Numbered from the stretch's first letter, positions 1 to 7,633 are shown. The stretch: 27,988 nt of DNA from Actimicrobium sp047621665 (GCA_047621665.1 JBLHMB010000047.1:1-27988), one strand, 5' to 3'. Program-made: numbers and translations. The notes: generated by a model from the sequence alone, not told the origin.

Positions 1-4
1 AATT

Positions 5-81
5 TGGTAGGCACGATTGGACTCGAACCAACGACCCCTACCATGTCAAGGTAGTGCTCTAACCAGCTGAGCTACGCGCCT
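5..81 (-). tRNA. tRNA-Val (anticodon GAC)
   Basis: The minus strand folds into a complete cloverleaf of 77 nt. The acceptor arm AGGCGCG pairs with CGTGCCT (with one G-U pair). The D arm begins AGCTCAGCTGG. The anticodon stem CTACC/GGTAG encloses the loop TTGACAT, with the anticodon GAC at 45-47. The T arm contains GGTTCGAGTCC. The discriminator A and the 3' CCA are encoded in the DNA (5-8). The GAC anticodon reads the valine codons GUC and GUU. The gene lies about 110 bp downstream of relA and has its own promoter, so it is probably an independent unit. Further tRNA genes could follow beyond the window edge. Confidence 0.96.
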
Positions 82-92
82 GAAGAGGCCAA

Positions 93-122
93 AGTATAGC
101 CAAGTATTTCCTGTTTTGCCAG
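93..122 (-). promoter_or_regulatory. Candidate sigma-70 promoter of tRNA-Val
   Basis: On the minus strand, CTGGCA (117-122, 4/6 match to TTGACA) and TATACT (93-98, 5/6 match to TATAAT) are separated by 18 nt. The -10 ends 11 nt before the first base of the tRNA, the spacing expected for a short tRNA 5' leader. No start-site data are available. Confidence 0.55.
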
Positions 123-194
123 CCTGTTTTCCCAGATTCGAGGAATAGGTTTGATTTTTAGTGCGTGGCGCTCGTAATCGGCTGTCGCACGGGC

Positions 195-2468
195 CTAGGC
201 GCGCCGCACTTCCATCACGCCATCGACCTCGCGAATGACTGACAAGGCCTTCATCAGCTGTGCTGTCGAAGCGATCTCGGCAGTGAACGCCATGCGCGCA
301 TGCCCTTTTGTAGTTTGCGTACTGACGCCAACCACATTGATTTTTTCGCGCAAGAAAACTTCGGAGATATCACGCAGCAAACCCTGGCGGTCACCCGCCA
401 TCACAAAAATATCGACCGGATACACCGTTTCGGCGGCCGCATTGCCCCAGCTGGTCTGGATCACCCGTTCAGGCGTCTGAATGTGCATCTCGGTGAAATT
501 CTTGCAGTCGGCACGATGAATCGATATCCCCTTGCCACGCGTGACAAATCCGACGATAGCGTCCGGCGGAGCCGGCTTGCAACATTTCGCCAACTGTGTC
601 AGCAAGCCATCGGTACCGACCACCAGCACCCCGGTCTTGGCTCCCTTGACAACGCTCGACGCACTGTCACGCTTGGGCACGACAAGATGGTCGGGCACGG
701 CACTTTTCTGAGCGACCTTCCCCACCTCGTCGGCATGCAGGACTTGCTCGACATGACGCAGACTGAATTGATCCTTGCCAACGGCCAGATACAGATCATC
801 GGGCTTCAGAAATCCCAGCTTGTGCGACAGCTCTTCCAGGTTGACGGCTGTCTTGCCTTCGCGCTGCAAGGTTTTTTCGATCAGGCCGCGCCCGCTTGAC
901 AGGGTCTCTTCCTGCGCAATCGCATTGAACCAGGCGCGTACCTTGGCGCGCGTGCGCGCACTGACCGCGTAACCCGGACTAAGCCAGTCACGCGACGGAC
1001 CGGCCGCACCAAGCGCGACGCTGGCGCCACGTGCAGTGATGATTTCCACCGTCTGGCCGTTCTTGAGTGCAGTGTTGAGTGGCACCATTGCGCCATCGAC
1101 GCGCGCGCCGCGACAGCGATGTCCGACATCGCTGTGCAGGTGATAAGCAAAATCGATTGGTGTTGCGCCACTGGGCAATTCGATGACCCGCGCCTGCGGC
1201 GTCAGCACATAGATGCGGTCATCCAGTGTGGCTGACTTGAGCTTGTCGACCCACTCGCGCCGCATCGCTTCGTCTGGCGCGACCACGCTGTCGGCGACAT
1301 CACTTTTCCAGGCCAGCAACTGGCGTAACCAGGCGATTTTTTCATCGTATTTCTGAGACGCAAAATTCGAACCGCCACTTTCCTTGTAGCGCCAGTGCGC
1401 TGCCACGCCATACTCGGCGAAGTAGTGCATTTCCTTCGTGCGGATCTGGACTTCAAGTGGCCGGCCATCCTCGGCCATCACGATCGTATGCAGCGACTGG
1501 TAACCATTAGGCTTGGGACGAGCAATGTAATCGTCGAACTCTTCCGGCACCGGAGCCCAGTTGTCATGCACGATGCCGAGCACCGCGTAGCAGGTTTTGA
1601 CATCGTCGACGATGACGCGAAAAGCCCGCACGTCATGCAGCGACGAGAAATCAATCGATTTGCCGCGCATCTTGTTCCAGATACTGTAGATGTGTTTGGG
1701 CCGGCCAAAGACCTCGGCATCAATCCCGGCGTTAGCCAGTTCCGACTGCAAGCGCAAGATGGCAGAGGCGACAAAAGTCTCACGACCGACGCGTTTTTCT
1801 TCCAGCATGCGGGCAATTTGCTTGTAGGCCGCCGGCTCCAGGAACCGGAACGACAGATCTTCCATTTCCCACTTGAGTTGCCAGACGCCGAGCCGGTTTG
1901 CCAGCGGCGCATACAGATCCAGCGTTTCACGGGCATAGCGGTAAGTCTGCTCGGTATCGAGGCGTTGCTCTGCAAAATAGCGCAAGGTCGTAGTGCGCGA
2001 CGCCAGCCGCACCAGCACGACACGCATGTCGGAAGCCATTGCCAGCAACATCTTGCGCAAAGTTTCGAGCTGGGCAGCAGCCTGCTGGGCGGCGTTCTTG
2101 CCACGTCCGACTTCCTGCTGGCCAAAAGTCAGTTCATGCAAGCGCATCATTTGCCGCACATCCTCAACGAAGACGGCGACTTCCTTGCCGAAGCGCGTTT
2201 CAATCTGCGTGGCCAGCAGCGGATCAAGTACCGGCAGCTCGAACAGCAGCGCTGCGATACGGGTGTCGGCATCGGTCTGCAACGAGGCCAGCGTGGTGGC
2301 AACACCCATCGAAAATGCGAAGGCATCCTGACCGGTCACGATCGTGCGGCCGGTGTACACCGGCTCGACAAACGCCAGCACTTCCGCAACGCGCTGCGCA
2401 TCGGCCTCGTTGAGATCGGATGCCAGTTCGCGTTGTACCGTACCGGATAGGGCGAGGGAAGAAACCAT
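195..2468 (-). CDS. relA: RelA, (p)ppGpp synthetase I (monofunctional GTP/GDP pyrophosphokinase)
   Basis: This 757-residue protein makes the stringent-response alarmone (p)ppGpp from ATP and GTP/GDP when ribosomes stall on uncharged tRNA. The N-terminal domain (about 20-170) corresponds to the hydrolase domain of SpoT/Rel. Where active hydrolases carry the His-Asp pair, this protein reads FELP (76-79), so hydrolysis should be lost. The synthetase domain (about 230-360) carries EFDD (310-313), the acidic EXDD signature of RelA rather than the RXKD of bifunctional enzymes, followed by RPKPNGYQSLHT (317-328). A TGS domain (about 417-478), a zinc-finger-like segment starting at CC (629-630) and a C-terminal ACT/RRM domain (about 684-757) complete the usual RelA order. 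It starts 14 bp after the RidA-family gene and is probably cotranscribed with it. A SpoT must exist elsewhere in the genome to degrade the alarmone. Confidence 0.96.
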   Translation of the reverse strand: MVSSLALSGTVQRELASDLNEADAQRVAEVLAFVEPVYTGRTIVTGQDAFAFSMGVATTLASLQTDADTRIAALLFELPVLDPLLATQIETRFGKEVAVFVEDVRQMMRLHELTFGQQEVGRGKNAAQQAAAQLETLRKMLLAMASDMRVVLVRLASRTTTLRYFAEQRLDTEQTYRYARETLDLYAPLANRLGVWQLKWEMEDLSFRFLEPAAYKQIARMLEEKRVGRETFVASAILRLQSELANAGIDAEVFGRPKHIYSIWNKMRGKSIDFSSLHDVRAFRVIVDDVKTCYAVLGIVHDNWAPVPEEFDDYIARPKPNGYQSLHTIVMAEDGRPLEVQIRTKEMHYFAEYGVAAHWRYKESGGSNFASQKYDEKIAWLRQLLAWKSDVADSVVAPDEAMRREWVDKLKSATLDDRIYVLTPQARVIELPSGATPIDFAYHLHSDVGHRCRGARVDGAMVPLNTALKNGQTVEIITARGASVALGAAGPSRDWLSPGYAVSARTRAKVRAWFNAIAQEETLSSGRGLIEKTLQREGKTAVNLEELSHKLGFLKPDDLYLAVGKDQFSLRHVEQVLHADEVGKVAQKSAVPDHLVVPKRDSASSVVKGAKTGVLVVGTDGLLTQLAKCCKPAPPDAIVGFVTRGKGISIHRADCKNFTEMHIQTPERVIQTSWGNAAAETVYPVDIFVMAGDRQGLLRDISEVFLREKINVVGVSTQTTKGHARMAFTAEIASTAQLMKALSVIREVDGVMEVRRA

Positions 2469-2482
2469 CGAACGCGATTGCC

Positions 2483-2833
2483 TTATTTTTGAGCGGCCGT
2501 CACGATCACCTCAAGTCGCCACGCCGGATTGGCCAGAGCAGCTTGCACCGTTGCCCGCGGTGGCGTCTGGCCCGGCGTGACCCACTCGTTCCAGACAGTG
2601 TTCATCGCAGCAAAATCTGCCAGGTCAGGTAAATAAATCTGGCACATCAAAATGCGACTACGGTCACTACCTGCCTCCTGCAGCAGCCGGTCGATATGAC
2701 CCAGCACTTCGCGTGTCTGGCCGGCGATGTCCTTCGACGTGTCGTCAGCGACCTGACCGGCCAGATAAATGGTACCGCGATGAATCGCGACTTCGGATAA
2801 CGTCGGTCCGACGTGCAAGCGTTGTATGGTCAT
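2483..2833 (-). CDS. RidA (YjgF/YER057c/UK114) family protein
   Basis: At 116 residues it has the usual length of a single-domain Rid protein, which forms trimers. RidA itself hydrolyses reactive enamine/imine intermediates released by PLP enzymes such as threonine dehydratase. The C-terminal signature is present: PPRATVQAAL with Arg93 (the position of the substrate-binding Arg of RidA) and WRLEVIVTAA with Glu108. Because the arginine is kept, deaminase activity is plausible, but the Rid subgroup cannot be assigned by eye. The gene lies 26 bp downstream of an alpha/beta hydrolase and 14 bp upstream of relA. The ATG at 2833 has no strong Shine-Dalgarno sequence, which suggests coupling to the upstream gene. 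Confidence 0.88.
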   Translation of the reverse strand: MTIQRLHVGPTLSEVAIHRGTIYLAGQVADDTSKDIAGQTREVLGHIDRLLQEAGSDRSRILMCQIYLPDLADFAAMNTVWNEWVTPGQTPPRATVQAALANPAWRLEVIVTAAQK

Positions 2834-2859
2834 GGTGTCGAATGGTTACTAAGACTGTG

Positions 2860-3735
2860 TCAGGCCGGTTGGCCAAGCAAAAATTCCCGCACGAGTGCGA
2901 TCTGGTCGGGCTGTACAAAGGTCGGGGCATGGCCGATTCCGTCGAGTTCGATCAGCTGTGCCTTCGGTCCGCGCTGCGTCATCTCCAGCGCCGTCGCCTG
3001 CGACAACAAATCCGATTGCGCGCCGCGCACCAGCAGCGTCGGGCAGCGCACGGCATCGTACGCATGCCAGAGCGACGCCTCGGCTTGCCGGGTTGATTCA
3101 TCGGTCGCCGCCTGAAACGGCACGGCCAATCCCAGGTCGTAGTGACGAACCCACTGGCCGTCGGCGTTCTGGCGCAACACGTCACTGGCCAGTTTGTGCC
3201 ATTGCGCATCGCTGTGCGGACCAAATGGCAGCGAAATGGATTTGATGTAACTGGCCCCTTCATCGAAGGTGGCAAAACGCAGGTCCTGGCCGATGTAATC
3301 ACCGATACGCGCTAACTCGGTCGGATTCAAGGTCGGACCGATATCGTTAAGGATCAGACTATGCACCGGACTATCGGGCAGCCCGGCCAATCCGAGACCG
3401 ATCAGCCCGCCCATCGAGGTGCCGAACCAGTCCACCGTGTCGGCATCCAGACGCGCCAGCAAGGTCACGATATCGGCCACGTATTGCGGCACCTGATAAT
3501 TACGCGGATCGAGCAGGCGGCCGGAGCGGCCGCGGCCGACGATGTCCGGGCACACCACCCGCCAGGTGTCGCTCAATGCCGCTGCCATCTGGTCGAAGTC
3601 GTCCGAGATGCGCGTCACCCCATGCACGCACGCCAGCACACGACGATTCTGCGGATCGCCCCATTCCTTGTAGGCCATCTGGTGCAGACCGGTGGGCGAC
3701 AGACATTGAACATGGTCGATACGGGCTTCTGGCAT
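2860..3735 (-). CDS. Alpha/beta hydrolase
   Basis: This 291-residue soluble hydrolase has the complete alpha/beta-fold catalytic triad. The nucleophile elbow is GTSMGG with Ser107. The acid is probably Asp242 in RGAQSDLL, and the base is His269 in GIGHAPTF. An HG oxyanion-type motif (VHGV, about 37-40) follows the first strands. No signal peptide is visible. The substrate cannot be named; the family includes esterases, lipases and C-C bond hydrolases. The ATG at 3735 is preceded by AGGAG at good spacing. It heads the hydrolase-RidA-relA group. Confidence 0.9.
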   Translation of the reverse strand: MPEARIDHVQCLSPTGLHQMAYKEWGDPQNRRVLACVHGVTRISDDFDQMAAALSDTWRVVCPDIVGRGRSGRLLDPRNYQVPQYVADIVTLLARLDADTVDWFGTSMGGLIGLGLAGLPDSPVHSLILNDIGPTLNPTELARIGDYIGQDLRFATFDEGASYIKSISLPFGPHSDAQWHKLASDVLRQNADGQWVRHYDLGLAVPFQAATDESTRQAEASLWHAYDAVRCPTLLVRGAQSDLLSQATALEMTQRGPKAQLIELDGIGHAPTFVQPDQIALVREFLLGQPA

Positions 3736-3850
3736 GGGAGCTCCTGCGGTTACGGAGCTGCCATTTTACCGGTCGAGCGGCACCTGTGCGAGATGTGGGT
3801 GCAGCAGATCATTTGCGCGCCAATCAATCGCGTGCAACCAACGTGCACAC

Positions 3851-3880
3851 AATAAAAAAAGCCCGGTTACCCGGGCTTTC
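3851..3880 (-). terminator. Intrinsic terminator of scoAB
   Basis: Read on the minus strand, AAAGCCCGG and CCGGGCTTT form a 9-bp stem around a 4-nt loop, followed directly by a run of seven T with the stem's last Ts included. It lies 19 nt after the scoB stop codon. The plus strand lacks a comparable T run after the stem, so it should act mainly on scoAB transcripts. Confidence 0.9.
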
Positions 3881-3898
3881 GCACATGCCGTATCTGGT

Positions 3899-4552
3899 TC
3901 AGGACACCGCGCTGACATCGAGCGTCACGCCGGTCTTTTCGACCACTTCAGCGATCGTCACATCCGGTGCCAATTCCATCAACTTCAGGCCATCCTCTGT
4001 GACGTCGATAACGCACAGGTCGGTGATGATGCGGTCAACCACGCCGACACCGGTCAATGGCAGATCGCACTTCTTGAGAATCTTGTGCGAAGTCGTGCCG
4101 TCCTTGGCCTTGGCCACGTGTTCCATCAGCAGCACCACGCGCTTGACGCCCGCCACCAGATCCATCGCGCCGCCCATACCCTTGACCATTTTTCCGGGAA
4201 TCATCCAGTTGGCCAGATCGCCCGTTTCGGAGACCTGCATCGCACCCAGAATGGCGAGGTTAATCTTGCCGCCGCGGATCATTGCAAACGAATCTGCCGA
4301 ACTGAAATACGACGAGCCCGGCAATGTCGTCACGGTCTGTTTGCCGGCGTTAATCAGGTCAGCATCGACTTGATCTTCGGTCGGAAAAGGGCCGATGCCG
4401 AGCAAGCCGTTTTCCGATTGCAGCGACACTTCAATACCGGCCGGTACGTAGTTCGCCACCATCGTCGGCAAGCCGATTCCGAGGTTCACATAAAAACCAT
4501 CCTGCAATTCCTGCGCTGCGCGCGCAGCCATTTGTTCACGAGTCCATGCCAT
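3899..4552 (-). CDS. scoB: 3-oxoacid CoA-transferase subunit B
   Basis: This is the B subunit (217 residues) of a class I CoA-transferase, which moves CoA from succinyl-CoA to acetoacetate or a related 3-oxoacid. The catalytic glutamate motif SENGLLG is present, with Glu47 as the residue that forms the glutamyl-CoA thioester. The motif NLGIGLPT (23-30) is also typical of the subunit. I chose the ATG at 4552 over an in-frame upstream start at 4615 because it is preceded by GGAGAA at 7-nt spacing, and because the upstream part overlaps scoA and does not resemble the family. It follows scoA by 13 bp. The related PcaJ (3-oxoadipate) or AtoA assignments cannot be fully excluded, but no pca or ato genes are nearby. 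Confidence 0.93.
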   Translation of the reverse strand: MAWTREQMAARAAQELQDGFYVNLGIGLPTMVANYVPAGIEVSLQSENGLLGIGPFPTEDQVDADLINAGKQTVTTLPGSSYFSSADSFAMIRGGKINLAILGAMQVSETGDLANWMIPGKMVKGMGGAMDLVAGVKRVVLLMEHVAKAKDGTTSHKILKKCDLPLTGVGVVDRIITDLCVIDVTEDGLKLMELAPDVTIAEVVEKTGVTLDVSAVS

Positions 4553-4565
4553 GTTCGTTCTCCGC

Positions 4566-5264
4566 TTACTGTGCACGTACCGTGCGTTGTTCGATCCGTT
4601 TTTCGGGCGAGGCATTGAGCACGATGCGGTGCACGAAAATGCTTGGCGTGTGCACCTGATCCGGATCGATCTCGCCGATCTCGACCAGTTCTTCGACTTC
4701 GACGATAGTGATCTTGCCGGCCATCGCGACGTTCGGATTGAAGTTGCGGGCGGTCTTGCGATACACCAGATTACCGGCGCGATCAGCTTTCCAGGCTTTG
4801 ACCAGCGCCACGTCAGCCACCAGGGAGCGCTCCATCACGTAATGTTCGCCATCGAATTCGCGGATTTCCTTGCCTTCGGCAACGAGGGTGCCGACGCCGG
4901 TCTTGGTGAAAAAGGCCGGGATACCGGAGCCGCCGGCGCGCAGCTTTTCGGCCAGCGTGCCTTGCGGGGTAAATTCCAGTTCGAGTTCGCCGGCCAGATA
5001 CTGGCGGGCAAATTCCTTGTTCTCGCCGACATACGAGGCAATCATTTTTTTGATCTGACGGGTTGCCAGTAACTGACCCAGGCCGAAGTCATCCACCCCG
5101 GCGTTGTTTGAAATCGCAGTCAGGCCGGTCACGCCGGAATCGCGTAAAGCGGCGATCAGGGCTTCCGGGATGCCGCACAAACCGAAACCGCCGACGGCGA
5201 TGGTCTGGCCGTCCTTGACAACACCGGCGAGCGCACTAGCCGCGTCGGGATAAACTTTTTTCAT
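4566..5264 (-). CDS. scoA: 3-oxoacid CoA-transferase subunit A
   Basis: This 232-residue A subunit forms the CoA-transferase together with scoB. The family signature VGGFGLCGIPE (24-34) is clear near the N terminus, and the length matches SCOT/AtoD-type alpha subunits. An in-frame extension reaches 5384, but MKKVYPD at 5264 is preceded by AAAAGG at about 7 nt and gives the normal family length. The enzyme links ketone-body or polyhydroxybutyrate-derived acetoacetate to acetoacetyl-CoA. The gene is divergent from a PAS-LuxR regulator, which may control it. Confidence 0.94.
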   Translation of the reverse strand: MKKVYPDAASALAGVVKDGQTIAVGGFGLCGIPEALIAALRDSGVTGLTAISNNAGVDDFGLGQLLATRQIKKMIASYVGENKEFARQYLAGELELEFTPQGTLAEKLRAGGSGIPAFFTKTGVGTLVAEGKEIREFDGEHYVMERSLVADVALVKAWKADRAGNLVYRKTARNFNPNVAMAGKITIVEVEELVEIGEIDPDQVHTPSIFVHRIVLNASPEKRIEQRTVRAQ

Positions 5265-5323
5265 AACGAGCCTTTTCATAAACGGTAAGGACCAGCACAC
5301 ACAAGTTACCGGTCTAACCAGCA

Positions 5324-5350
5324 TATTGTGTGACGCAATCGGGCACAATA
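5324..5350. promoter_or_regulatory. Candidate operator: TATTGTG-N13-CACAATA
   Basis: A perfect 7-bp inverted repeat (5324-5330 and 5344-5350) with a 13-bp spacer sits near the middle of the 127-bp divergent region between scoA and the PAS-LuxR gene. The arm centres are about two helical turns apart, the geometry of a dimeric regulator site. It overlaps the area where the scoA promoter should lie. The binding protein is not known; the neighbouring LuxR-type regulator is the obvious candidate. Confidence 0.45.
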
Positions 5351-5391
5351 CCGTAAAAATACTTCGCAGTTTCAAAAAATACAATGACCAG

Positions 5392-5952
5392 ATGAATGAC
5401 GACCCTTCTATCGATTACGCACTGATCTTCCAGCATGCGCCGGTTGGCCTATGCGTTTCCAAACGTCGCATCATCCATACTGCCAACCCGTCGCTGGCAG
5501 CAATGTTCGGCTATCTACCGGAACAACTGGCAGAACAATCATTCCAGATTCTCTATCCGACCATCGAAGAATTTGAGCGTACCGGGTTACGTATCGTACC
5601 GATCATGAGCGAACGCGGCTCGTACACTGACGAGAGAATCATGAAGCGCGCCAACGACGAACTGTTCTGGTGCCGTGTCAGCGGACGCGGCCTGGTCGAA
5701 GACGATCCCCATGCCGCCGGCATCTGGACCTTCGAAGACCTCAGTGAAAAACGCAAGGTCACCACCAAACTGACGCCGCGCGAGCGCGAAATAGCCGCGC
5801 TGCTGGTAGAAGGAAAAACCAGCAAGTTGATTGCCCGCCAGATCGGCATGAGCCCGCGAACCGTCGAGATGCACCGGGCAAAATTAATGAAGAAATTTTC
5901 CGCGACAACCTCCGGAGAACTGGTGCACCACCTGCTCGGGACACAGCATTAA
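5392..5952 (+). CDS. PAS domain LuxR/FixJ-type transcriptional regulator
   Basis: This 186-residue protein has an N-terminal PAS sensor domain (about 8-118; FQHAPVGLCV, ANPSLAAMFGY, then FWCRVSGRGL and IWTFEDLSE) and a C-terminal LuxR-type helix-turn-helix (about 127-180; LTPREREIAALLVEGKTSK, then SPRTVEMHRAKLMKKF). There is no receiver domain, no kinase domain and no membrane segment, so it is a one-component cytoplasmic sensor-regulator. The signal is unknown; no heme or flavin ligand can be assigned by eye. A TTG start at 5326 is also open, but the ATG at 5392 begins right before the PAS domain. The Shine-Dalgarno signal is weak at both. It is divergent from scoAB. Confidence 0.88.
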   Translation: MNDDPSIDYALIFQHAPVGLCVSKRRIIHTANPSLAAMFGYLPEQLAEQSFQILYPTIEEFERTGLRIVPIMSERGSYTDERIMKRANDELFWCRVSGRGLVEDDPHAAGIWTFEDLSEKRKVTTKLTPREREIAALLVEGKTSKLIARQIGMSPRTVEMHRAKLMKKFSATTSGELVHHLLGTQH

Positions 5953-5973
5953 CGGAGTTGCCAGTTACTGCAT

Positions 5974-6021
5974 ACAGCTAGCGAATAACAGCTATCACCA
6001 ATCACAATTGGCGCTAGCTGT
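5974..6021. promoter_or_regulatory. Nested inverted repeats upstream of the DUF3563-like gene
   Basis: A perfect 10-bp inverted repeat (ACAGCTAGCG at 5974-5983, CGCTAGCTGT at 6012-6021) encloses 28 nt. That loop holds a second direct copy of ACAGCTA (5988-5994) and a smaller hairpin CCAAT-CACA-ATTGG (5998-6011) touching the right arm. The right arm falls in the spacer of the predicted promoter. This fits a regulator site, or an RNA structure at the 3' end of the PAS-LuxR transcript. No T tract follows, so it is not an ordinary terminator. Confidence 0.5.
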
Positions 6022-6037
6022 GAGGAACTCTTATAGT
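6008..6037 (+). promoter_or_regulatory. Candidate sigma-70 promoter of the DUF3563-like gene
   Basis: TTGGCG (6008-6013, 4/6 match) and TATAGT (6032-6037, 5/6 match) are separated by 18 nt. The start site would be near 6044, giving a leader of about 44 nt before the ATG at 6088. The -35 element overlaps the right arm of the inverted repeat, so a bound protein could occlude it. Confidence 0.5.
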
Positions 6038-6087
6038 GATGTCGCACTGCAGCATTAATGCAGTTATTCAATACTAAGGAGTTTTCC

Positions 6088-6351
6088 ATGAGCACCTTGC
6101 AACACACCAACCAACCTACCGGCTTTGGCCATTTTGTCGTCCATTCGTTCTCAGCACTTGGTCAGTCCATCGCACTTCACGCGACGGCCATCCTGAACAA
6201 CTTGTCCGAGAGCTTCGACGAACACCAGCGCAAACTGCAGGATAACTACCTGGCACAGTCCACCTCCATCGTGGACCTCGAGCACCGGATGCATGATCTC
6301 GAACGCCAGGACGGTCAGTCAAATCTGAATATGATGACTGGCATGCATTGA
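6088..6351 (+). CDS. Small DUF3563-like protein
   Basis: This is a soluble protein of 87 residues with no signal peptide or clear membrane segment. The second half is rich in charged, helix-forming residues, and its core NYLAQSTSIVDLEHRMHDLE resembles the conserved segment of the uncharacterised DUF3563 family of short betaproteobacterial proteins. The family link comes from memory of the motif and needs a profile search. The start at 6088 is well supported by AAGGAG 6 nt upstream; an in-frame ATG at 6058 lacks such a site. It stands alone, convergent with the ROK gene, and follows the PAS-LuxR gene by 135 bp with its own promoter. Function is unknown. Confidence 0.75.
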   Translation: MSTLQHTNQPTGFGHFVVHSFSALGQSIALHATAILNNLSESFDEHQRKLQDNYLAQSTSIVDLEHRMHDLERQDGQSNLNMMTGMH

Positions 6352-6372
6352 GTTGATCTGACCGAAATAGCG

Positions 6373-6389
6373 ATGCTGCACAACAGCAT
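6373..6389. terminator. Weak hairpin between convergent genes
   Basis: ATGCTG (6373-6378) and CAGCAT (6384-6389) form a 6-bp stem with loop CACAA in the 40-bp gap between the convergent DUF3563-like and ROK genes. Only short A/T tracts flank it, so it is at most a weak bidirectional terminator. Confidence 0.35.
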
Positions 6390-6391
6390 AT

Positions 6392-7633
6392 TTACTTGTC
6401 GAGCTTTAAAAATAAGTCGCGATCCGGCGCGAAGTTTGCGTAGAGCGGCAACAATGCACCACCGATGGCGCGCGCATCCGCCCCGATGGTGCCGGCCAGT
6501 ACCTGCGGACGTACAATCCCTTCCCAGATATACAAATCCAGCGCGACATCGACTCGCGCCATCAGCCGTTCCAGCACGCTGCGGTCGACCGAACCATCGA
6601 TAATCACGCCCTCCAGATCGAGCAAACTGGCAGCGCTGCCTATCGCCAGCGCGATGCCCCGCGCCGCGTCATCCATCCAGGCAAGCGTGTGCGTCAACCA
6701 CGGCTGCGCGAGTGCGCGAGCGTCATTGGCCGCAGTCCGGTCCAACCCGGCCGCATCGAATAATTGTTCGAGACTGAACAAGGACGCATCGCTCAGCAGT
6801 TGCCGGGGTGGTACGCTCTGCCCCGGACTGGCCAACCCGAGCGGGATCGAACCGACAGCACCGGCATTGCCCTGCTGACCGCTGCGCAGATGGCTGTCGA
6901 TGACCAGCCCGCCACCAATGAACGTCCCAACGAACATGTACAGGAAACTGCGGATGGTGCGGCCGCGACCCGCGACCAGCTCGGCCACGCAGGCCGCCGC
7001 CGTATCCTTGGCAAATTCAACCGGCAGGCTGGTCATCGCCTGAATCCGGGCGCGGATGTCGATCGCGTGCCACTGGTCCGACTGCGCCGGATCAAGACTG
7101 AGTAATTGCTGCCAGCCGCCCAGCGTCAGTGGCGCGGCAACCCCGACGCCACACAGCCGCTGCGCATGAGCCGGCCCGAGCGCCGAACTCATTTGTATCA
7201 ATTGACGGGCAATTTCCGGAAACAACACTTCCGGGTCCGGAAACGCATACGACATCGACGAGCGCTGCCGCACCTGACCGACAAAATCTACCAGCAATAC
7301 ATCCATGCTGCGCCGGCCGATCTTGATGCCGATGGAATACGCGCCATCCGGATCGAGCGCGATCGGCACCGACGGCTGGCCGACCTTGCCGCGCAGCGAG
7401 GCCAGCTTGCACACCAGGCCCTCGTCCAGCAAGCGGTTGATGATCAGCGAAATGGTCTGGTTACTGAGGTTGGTCAGGCGCGCCAGGTCGGCTTTCGGCA
7501 AACTGCCGTGGAAGCGGATCGCCTGCAACACGACCCGCTCGTTGAACTGGCTCATGCCGATTTGATTCGAGCCGCGCGGACGCAAGCGATGCAGCACGTC
7601 GTTATCCGCGTCCGGTAGCGCAGCGCTACTCAT
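6392..7633 (-). CDS. ROK-family transcriptional repressor of the sugar operon
   Basis: This 413-residue protein has an N-terminal winged helix-turn-helix (about 32-85; LPKADLARLTNLSNQTISLI) fused to a ROK sugar-binding domain (about 97-400; IGIKIGRRSMDVLLVDFVG, VGTFIGGGLVID). The zinc motif of ROK kinases (GHxP and CxCGxxGCxE) is absent: the site reads GSIPLG and no cysteines follow. Asp210 remains in AKDTAAACVAE. It should therefore sense a sugar without strong kinase activity, as in NagC/Mlc/XylR-type regulators. The ATG at 7633 overlaps the fucU stop codon (ATGA). It is the last gene of the transporter operon, which implies autoregulation together with its likely targets. The inducer is inferred, not seen. 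Confidence 0.92.
   Translation of the reverse strand: MSSAALPDADNDVLHRLRPRGSNQIGMSQFNERVVLQAIRFHGSLPKADLARLTNLSNQTISLIINRLLDEGLVCKLASLRGKVGQPSVPIALDPDGAYSIGIKIGRRSMDVLLVDFVGQVRQRSSMSYAFPDPEVLFPEIARQLIQMSSALGPAHAQRLCGVGVAAPLTLGGWQQLLSLDPAQSDQWHAIDIRARIQAMTSLPVEFAKDTAAACVAELVAGRGRTIRSFLYMFVGTFIGGGLVIDSHLRSGQQGNAGAVGSIPLGLASPGQSVPPRQLLSDASLFSLEQLFDAAGLDRTAANDARALAQPWLTHTLAWMDDAARGIALAIGSAASLLDLEGVIIDGSVDRSVLERLMARVDVALDLYIWEGIVRPQVLAGTIGADARAIGGALLPLYANFAPDRDLFLKLDK

Noticed and set aside
140..194. Possible hairpin (GTGCG/CGCAC) after the relA stop codon
   Set aside because: The stem is only 5 bp with a long mismatched interior and no real T run, so it does not support a terminator call.
1395..2450. 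Open frame of 351 codons on the plus strand
   Set aside because: It is antisense to relA and rich in Arg, His and Gln, with no recognisable domain; relA is complete and conserved on the other strand.
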